Source: Cryptomeria japonica (lineage: Eukaryota > Streptophyta > Pinopsida > Cupressales > Cupressaceae). From it: DNA of 64,000 nt. The position numbers and the translations under genes were made by a program. The DNA lies in assembly GCF_030272615.1 (NCBI RefSeq), contig NC_081413.1, positions 607,392,209 to 607,456,208 of the forward strand. Direction: 5' to 3'. Of the stretch, positions 57,567 through 64,000 are shown one piece after another. Within the stretch, counting starts at the first letter, position 1. Every line of letters starts with the position of its first letter. Below the pieces are notes generated by a model. The model had not been told where the DNA came from and did not search any database. It was given only the letters and a program-made list of their open reading frames with translations.

Positions 57567-59469
57567 TCAAAGCCTCACATATTCTTTCTAATATCTTGTC
57601 TAATTCTCGCATTAAAAGCAAATTTAACGCATTTGTCATACAAATTCACGCTTGTGTGAGTTCTGACAACGCCTTTATGTGATAGGTTAGCGCATATGTC
57701 CTTCATGTTAGTGCTTGTGTTTGTAAATCAACGCATTTAATCTTCAGAACAACGGTTTTGTCCTTTAGGTTAGCGCATTTGTCAGTCAGGTTAACGCTTT
57801 TGACTGTTTGGTTAACGCTTTTGTCAGAAAATTCTCGCTTCTTAGTCCGCAGAGCAGCGCTTTTGTTGTTTAGGTTAGTGCTTTTGTCATGTAGGATAGC
57901 ACTTTAGAGGTGAAAGACAACGCATTTGTTAGGATGTGGCTTTTATGTGCAATTGACAAAATTTTCTTGTAGGTTCGAATGTCCAAGAACTTAAAATTTT
58001 CAAACTACTGACATACATGTGCAGGATTGTTTTTAAAGCAAATTTCATGCATTTCCTCACCTAGTTAATTAAGAGTTCTATTTTGGAAAGTAACACATCA
58101 TATCATGCTCATTTAGCTTAACTAAGGGGGATAAATTAACAACATGCAACTTGCATTTTGTGTGACTTTCTTAAAATAGTTGCACATAGATTTTAGAAAG
58201 CTAAAATGAACTTGTGTTTTCTGTGCTTGATAAAGTAGTAGGTAAGTATGCTCTCACTAATCATATGGTGATCAGAAAACTAGACCTATTTTATTTTATG
58301 TATAACCTTTAGAGGGCCTGCCTTCCCGAGCTGCCTTGAGGGGGCCAGTGAGAGGCGAACGACCCAAAGTGGAAATAGGATAATACTGAGTCCTTCCAAT
58401 CTACTCTAAATAAATTGTGTTTGTGATGAAAGTCACAAGCAACATGTGTTGATAAGTTCATACCGACACTATGTTTCCCTATAAAACCTATGGAGTGTAA
58501 CCTCTATAGGTTGGGAACCTTCTGTATTTACAGAGCTGAAAGTGCTGCATGTATGGCCACAAGACCAAAAGCCTCTACTAAAAACCACTTGTACTAGTTG
58601 CCAAAATCCTTCTAATTGTTGGTGCAGGAGGTCGGAACTCTGAAGCGGCTCACACACATATGGTTCTTAGTAGAGATATAAAGTTTTCCATGGGGAGTTT
58701 TCATGGAAACTGGTGCTTGGCTGCCCCGGAGAAGTGAGTACCAAGGGTGGAGCCAGTGGGGTCAAGCATCTAAATATCCGCTTTGAATAGCGTAGCCTTG
58801 GGGGAAACCCCATGTGAGATTCAACAATTATTGTCTCAGCCTGCCATAGGATTTGTACTTGCTTGTGCATTTTGTTTTTCAAACATTGTGTCTTCTATGT
58901 CTATGACATGTTCAAAATGGTCAAAAATTGAAGAAAATCATCATCTAAAAATGAGTGAAAATCCAACAACTTGCTAGAAGATTTGAAAGAAATCCTTGAA
59001 ACATAGTCAAAATAGCACTTCCAAGCAACAAAATAGTGCTTCTATCCCATAAGTTAGCACTTTTGACAACAAGAGTTAGCACAAAATCTTTTTCTAAAAT
59101 GAAGCATATCAAACCAAAATTTCAACATCAGTATCAAAACACTTCTTGAGTAGATTTGTCTCTAAACTATCACACATTTTCAAACTAGTTCAATAACTGG
59201 GTCACTAATCCAGTAGGCTATTCCCAAAAGGTTTTCATAAAGCATAAACATTCAACAAGCTATTGATTCAAACATTTTAAGTGCAAAAACCAACATCATT
59301 GTCAAGTTTCTCATCAGGATATATCAAATCCTCTATCACGAAGCTTGGTCAATCCATCTTGTGTTCATTATCTTGGATATATCTTTCCTATTTTGAACCT
59401 ATATTATATCAAAATCAAAATTGCACCAACATCGGAATCCAACAAACTTGTAAACTATCATATGCTTAT
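57567..59469 (+). other. Untranslated leader of A2
   Basis: 1.9 kb. 57610-57945 is a block of about twelve degenerate repeats of about 24 bp (GCGCTTTTGT...TAGGTTA pattern); a shorter second block lies at 58995-59080. 58310-58870 is the part best conserved with A1, including the hairpin stretch at 58683-58710. Confidence 0.6.
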
Positions 59470-59742
59470 ATGATTTTTAAGTGTCACCTTAAGAAAAGAA
59501 AACCCAGTTATAAAGCTACTCAAAAAAGAAAAAGATTCTTGTATATCAATCTCAAGATCTTGTTAAAACATAGGACATTCCTACACCGTTTTCGTCAATA
59601 CTTACGTCGTTGCGGGACAGAGTTTGACGGAGAAATTTTGCAAGGACGTGCCTTTCAACAAAGAGATGCTTTATCACAACGAACAAACAATAGTGGTAAA
59701 ATCAACAAAGCATATCTTCCTAAACCAATAATCACTTATTGA
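59470..59742 (+). CDS. 90-aa ORF upstream of gag in A2
   Basis: Same length as the A1 ORF and aligned without gaps: LKKRKPSYKA, KHRTFLHRFRQYLRRCGTEF, DGEILQGRAFQQRDALSQ and PKPIITY. It ends 39 bp before gag; here the frame matches gag (in A1 it does not). The upstream frame is open back to 59281 in this copy only, so I chose the ATG shared with A1. The product would be basic; function unknown. Confidence 0.55.
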   Translation: MIFKCHLKKRKPSYKATQKRKRFLYINLKILLKHRTFLHRFRQYLRRCGTEFDGEILQGRAFQQRDALSQRTNNSGKINKAYLPKPIITY

Positions 59743-59781
59743 GTTGTCCTTTGGAAACTTCAAATTTTTTGAAACAATCAC

Positions 59782-61587
59782 ATGCTAGTTTGGACTAGAG
59801 CTCAATACAAACAATTTAGAAAACAACAAAAACAAATGGAGGGAGAAGATAATCCGATATTCCAAACTTTTGGGTATACCGTTGTTGACGAAGAAGCGGT
59901 CAATAACACCATTAGCGACTTGGAGCAAGATTTCAAATTTGATAGACTAATGGAAAAATTATTGGTAAAACAAAAAGAGAAATATCTTTTGATGTTGGCA
60001 AAATGAGGAGCTAAATTGCCACAAGACTTTAACATAGAAAGCTTGAAACAAGATGTGGAGGCAAGTAACACCCAAAACACAAATGAGCCAAATAATGAAG
60101 ATGTAAACAAAGAAGGTCATGAAGAGACAAGAAAAGAACATGATGACACAAGAAGAGAGCATAGCAATAAAAGAACTTACGAATAAATAAGGAGAAACTA
60201 TATGGATAATCCATTGTTAAACCTTACTCAACAAATGCAAAATCTACAACAATAGATACAAGATATGCAAAATGGAACAAGCTCCAAGAAATATTCATTG
60301 AAAGATATATGCCCGTATCCTTTTGATAAAAGTTTGAATATGATACCATTTCCACAACATTGCGAGATCCCTAAATATGACAAATACGATGGAAAATCTG
60401 ATCCTCGAGATCACATTACGGAGTTTTGTACTATGAGTATGGAATTTGCACACGATGAGACTTACCTGATTAATCTTTTCCCTAGGAGTTTAAATGGACA
60501 ATCAATGGAATGGTTTTCAAGATTACCATCCGGAATCAAATCTTTTGAAGAACTCATGAATAGATTTATTTCACAATACTCCTACAATGTAAGGAATGAG
60601 ATAACAATGCTAGATTTATGCAATGTTAAACAAAAGATTGGAAATGGATGTTTAATAGGTATCCAAGAGATGTACTTGATCAAGAAAAGATGGACATATT
60701 CATTGATAATCTTATCAATGAAATGAGTTATTGACTAAAAATGCAATGTCCTCCCTCTTTCACCAAGATGATTGAGAATGGTCTGAAAATAGAAGACGCG
60801 ATGGTAAAGAAAGGAGAGCTAAAAAATTTACAATAATCCTCACAACAACAATAACAATCACAACAACAACAACAACAACAACAATGACAAACCCAAGTTC
60901 GGGTCAAAGAATAGGAATGCCATCAATGGAGGAAATGACGACAATAGTGCTACAAAATAACAACTAATCTTTAATCTATCAAGTCAAATCCCAAACAATA
61001 ACAATCAAGAAAGCAATAAAACCAAGTCTTTCTTCTCCAATCCTCATAGGAAATTCACAAACATTGGAGAACCATTGGAATTAGCTTTAAAAACTCTTCT
61101 CGCAAACAAACTGATTGTTTTACCAGAAGCAAAAAGTTATGAACCACAAGTCAAGCCTAATTGGTGGAATGACAATCATATTTGTAATTACCATCGGAGC
61201 AAAGGACACCAAAAAAATGATTGTCAGAGATTAAAACACCTTATCCAAGATCTAATCAATAATGGAACTATCACAGTGGATAGCGATAAGACAAACGAAT
61301 CACACATGGCTTTCAAAACTCCACTTCAAAATTATGACAAAGGTGAACAATCCCAATTAAAAGATAACAAAGGAAAAGCCAAAGTGAACTACACTTATAC
61401 ATATGATGATGTAGTAAATGCCATCATTGTTAAAGATAATCCACCTTCAGAGCCAATCAATGTCATTACGAGAAGCAAAGTGAAGGTCACCTTTCTAGGC
61501 ATAACAAAAGATTCAACATCCTCTTCACAACAATACAACTTCTCAAAGTTTCACCTATGCATAAGGAAATTTTGGAAAAAGCTTTAG
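59782..61587 (+). pseudogene. gag of A2
   Basis: MLVWTRAQ start; LPQDFN segment; capsid-type core at 60265-60640 with PFDKSLNMIPF, CEIPKYDKYDGKSDP and MEWFSRLPSGIKSFEELMNR; Asn-rich run near 60840-60890; zinc knuckle CNYHRSKGHQKNDC near 61180-61225 intact here. Stops at 60004, 60184 and 60253, and a deletion of about 36 bp near 60640 relative to A1, break it. 61075-61587 is the gag-protease linker in the same frame as the start. Confidence 0.8.
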
Positions 61588-61714
61588 TAGAAATGACAGT
61601 TTTGAAAGACTTGGATGTGGATCAGTTCCAAAACATGGTGGGACACCTTATAGCCCCTCATTGCTTATCATTTTCTGAAAATGATGATGTGTCCTTGTAA
61701 CATCCTCACAATGC

Positions 61715-62237
61715 TCCCTTACATGTTGAAGTCACAATTAATAAAACTTGTGTCAAATGCGTACTCATAGATGGTGGAGTGGGCATAAACATTTGTGCTT
61801 TAAGTTTAATAAAGGCTTTGGGATATTCAGAACATGCAGTAGATCCAAAGAAGAAAATAACCATTAAGGCTTATGATGAAGCATAATGTTCTTCTAAAGG
61901 AACTATGGTGTTACCAATCAAAATAGGACCCGTAGAAAGGGATACAGTATGTCAGGTTTTGGATGTGAACCTCTCTTATAACATTCTTCTAGGAAGGCCA
62001 TGGATTCACAACATGCAAGAAGTTCCTTTTACATATCATCAATGTGTAAAATTTCCTCATGAAGGACAAGTGGTCACTATAATTGCAGACTCTAGCCAAT
62101 ATTGCAATAATCTGAAGCCAACACATGATACAAGAGTTCCACATAACAGAGAATCAGTATATCCTACCAAAGAAAATCAAGAAAAGTTATGGGAAACCTT
62201 TGAGAAAAAGATCAAATTTAGTGATGAAGGAATGTGA
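61715..62237 (+). pseudogene. Aspartic protease of A2
   Basis: VLIDGGVGINICALSLIKAL at the active site, KITIKAYDEA then a stop at about 61884, then LPIKIGPVERDT, LSYNILLGRPWIHNMQ and VKFPHEGQVVTII. Better preserved than A1, with DGG at the active-site loop. It would process Gag-Pol. Confidence 0.82.
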
Positions 62238-62246
62238 AAATATTCT

Positions 62247-62693
62247 TTGCATAATTTTCCACTTTCACCTAAGTCATATGGAAAGCCTAAAAATATTCAA
62301 TCAAAGACCTCAGAGAAATCAAAAGACATGTTTAACGAAGCATTTGTTAGAGCTGCAACACTTGAAGAAGAAACCGAAGACAAGGACATTCTTGGTTGGT
62401 TGTACAAAGATGAAAATGAAACTATAGCAACAACTGCAGAAGTCAATATTCCCATAGAGAAATATGGTAATGGTTATAAAATCATGCAAAAAATGGGATA
62501 TGAAGGAAAAAGACCAATTGGTAAGCGACATCAAGGTATTTCAGAACCTATTTTTCCTTACTCACAATCTAAAGAAGATAAATTAGGACTTGGATATTCA
62601 AAACCAAATAAAAAGCACCAACAACCAAAGTGGAGAAAGAAATCAGTCTCTAAAGAAGAACAATGGCAAGAAAAGCTACATCAAGTAGCATAA
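62247..62693 (+). pseudogene. G-patch region of the A2 polyprotein
   Basis: 148 open codons in another frame than the protease. After LEEETEDKDILGWLYKDENE comes KYGNGYKIMQKMGYEGKRPI, then GKRHQGISEPI and KLGLGYSKP, the glycine-spaced G-patch pattern. It then becomes basic (KWRKKSVSKEEQWQEKLH). The first part spans the point where N is inserted in A1. G-patch modules bind RNA or partner helicases; in some retroviruses one follows the protease. Confidence 0.7.
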
Positions 62694-64000
62694 ATAGTAG
62701 CCAACAAGCAAAAACAAGAAGAACATGATAAACAAGAAGAGGAGATTACAATCAAAAGAAAAGAAGAATCTTGTCAACAAATAAGGGCAAGTGCAAAATC
62801 TGAATAAGATATTCCAGAAGCAATAAAAATTGAGATGGCAGAAATCAGGGAACTTTTTGCACCATACAACATTCCTATGTGGTATAGTGGTATAGTCCTA
62901 GACAATCGTTCAGAGACAGATTCAAGTGAATATGAATGGGGTCCAGATGTCTCATCTATTATATCAAGTGAAGAAAAGAATGAAGAGCAAGCAACTATCA
63001 CAAAGGAAGACTTGTCTATTATAAAATAAAAGATGGAGTTAGAAAGAAGGCTAGAAGAACTCAAAATCTAGAGAAAAGAGGCATATACAAGACAACAAAA
63101 GAAAGAGGATGAAAGAGACCAAGAAGTAATGCCACAAGAAGCAAACATAGATATGGATCAAGCATCTGGAAATATCAGATCCCTACAAAATGAGGAGCAA
63201 GATGTACCAAGGAATGGCAGAACCATAGAAGAACTAAGAGGTAGTCAAGTACGATTGACTATTAGTCCAGAAGAAGCTGAATTTGAAAGAAGACAAAAGC
63301 TAGCAAAAGAATCCTTTATATCATGTACACAAGTATGTCAACTTCAAAATACAAATGAATCTCTTGAAATTAATCAAAAAGGAACTTGCAGTACTAAAGA
63401 TGTGTGTGTTGATATAATCCATTCATTTAAGGGACAAATGTCAGATGAAGAGCCACTGGAGTGTGAACTACAAAATGCCAACACTGATTTTGTCAGGACT
63501 AATTGGAGAATACTTGAGAGAGACTATCCTCAAGATTATTCTATCTATGACATTGCCTACTCTATGCTAAATTATCACTATTATGTCATGAACCTTGAAG
63601 CACCTAACAATGATGATGACTATGATTTACCCCTTCTTCATCCAGAACTGATTGATTGGGATAATCTAGAAAACCCTGAATTAGATGTCTTTTCCAATGA
63701 CCATGAATTAGTTGTCTATCTTAATGCTATCAAACCCATAACACCTAAGATATCTTCCAATGAGGGATCAATTAACATTTCTTGTAGTTAGGAGAATGCC
63801 AAACTTTCCAGTCGCAAAATTGAAATAAAACAAGGAAAAAGACCTACTGTTGAAAACCATTTCATGGCAACACTAGATCAATCAAAAAGGAAAATAAAGG
63901 ACATATCTGATGGTGAAAACCTCTTGGAGGTGCCAAAAGATGGAAAGTTTGACATCCTCCATGCATATTTTTAGAAGAGATTTGCTATTCTAATAGAACC
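62694..64000 (+). pseudogene. Acidic spacer between protease/G-patch and RT of A2 (partial)
   Basis: Stops at 62691, 62805 and 63027 break a coiled-coil, Glu/Lys-rich first part. 63129-63791 is open for 220 codons with SPEEAEFERRQKLAKE, CSTKDVCVDIIHSFKGQMSD, YDLPLLHPELIDWDNLENPE and a stop at 63789, then continues to the window edge. The matching A1 part (20161-20751) is a little shorter. No catalytic domain; typical of Tat polyproteins upstream of RT. Confidence 0.7.

Larger units (their letters stand above)
56369..64000 (+). mobile_element. Element A2: second Tat-like Gypsy copy, cut by window end
   Basis: Same organisation and orientation as A1: LTR, PBS, leader with repeats, 90-aa ORF, gag, zinc knuckle, protease, G-patch, acidic spacer. 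Unlike A1 it has no insertions within the window. It is clearly diverged from A1 (many differences per line of sequence), so the two are independent insertions or old duplicates. RT would lie just beyond 64000. Confidence 0.88.

Overview
This window looks like the repeat fraction of a large, AT-rich plant nuclear genome. The repeat types (Ty3/Gypsy Tat-like and Ty1/Copia LTR elements, LTRs up to 4.8 kb, deep nesting, a captured plant organellar methionyl-tRNA synthetase fragment) fit a gymnosperm such as a conifer best, but that is an inference. I found no intact host gene, rRNA, tRNA or CRISPR array. Essentially everything assignable is LTR retrotransposon, most of it broken.

Layout. (1) 1-6288: the end of a Copia-type LTR (E, 1-649) sits inside an old minus-strand Copia element (F, to about 4.56 kb), which also carries a solo LTR (S, 687-2218). 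About 1.7 kb of unassigned sequence follows. (2) 6289-52140: a plus-strand Tat-like Gypsy element (A1): 1.1-kb 5' LTR, long leader, 90-aa upstream ORF, gag, protease, G-patch, RT and RNase H. It is split twice. Element N (12367-19276) interrupts it after the protease. Element B (21912-51733) interrupts it between RT and RNase H. (3) B has 3.7-3.8-kb LTRs that contain a piece of a methionyl-tRNA synthetase gene; its short interior has one acidic ORF and no pol. A minus-strand Copia element C (24987-44925) is inserted in the 5' LTR of B. Element D (31605-44913) is inserted in one LTR of C. So D sits in C, C in B and B in A1, and each of the three insertions is supported by a 5-bp target-site duplication (TSD), exact or with one mismatch. 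(4) 52140-56370: unassigned sequence, a possible Gypsy LTR, a relative of the LTR of D, and a compound microsatellite. (5) 56370-64000: a second, diverged copy of the Tat-like element (A2) in the same orientation, running off the window before RT.

How the parts work together. A1/A2 and C are decayed versions of elements that once encoded their own gag, protease, RT/RNase H and (seen in C and F) integrase. N, B and D have intact LTR borders, and primer-binding sites, but no protease, integrase or RT, so they must have moved using proteins supplied by other elements. N and B nevertheless carry their own unrecognised ORFs. The insertion order is A1, then N and B independently, then C, then D; the very similar LTRs of D make it the youngest.

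The strongest leads are the synthetase fragment inside the LTRs of B, the unrecognised ORFs of N and B, the length-conserved 90-aa ORF upstream of gag in A1 and A2, and the almost non-coding element D. All boundaries were read by eye, without alignments or database searches.
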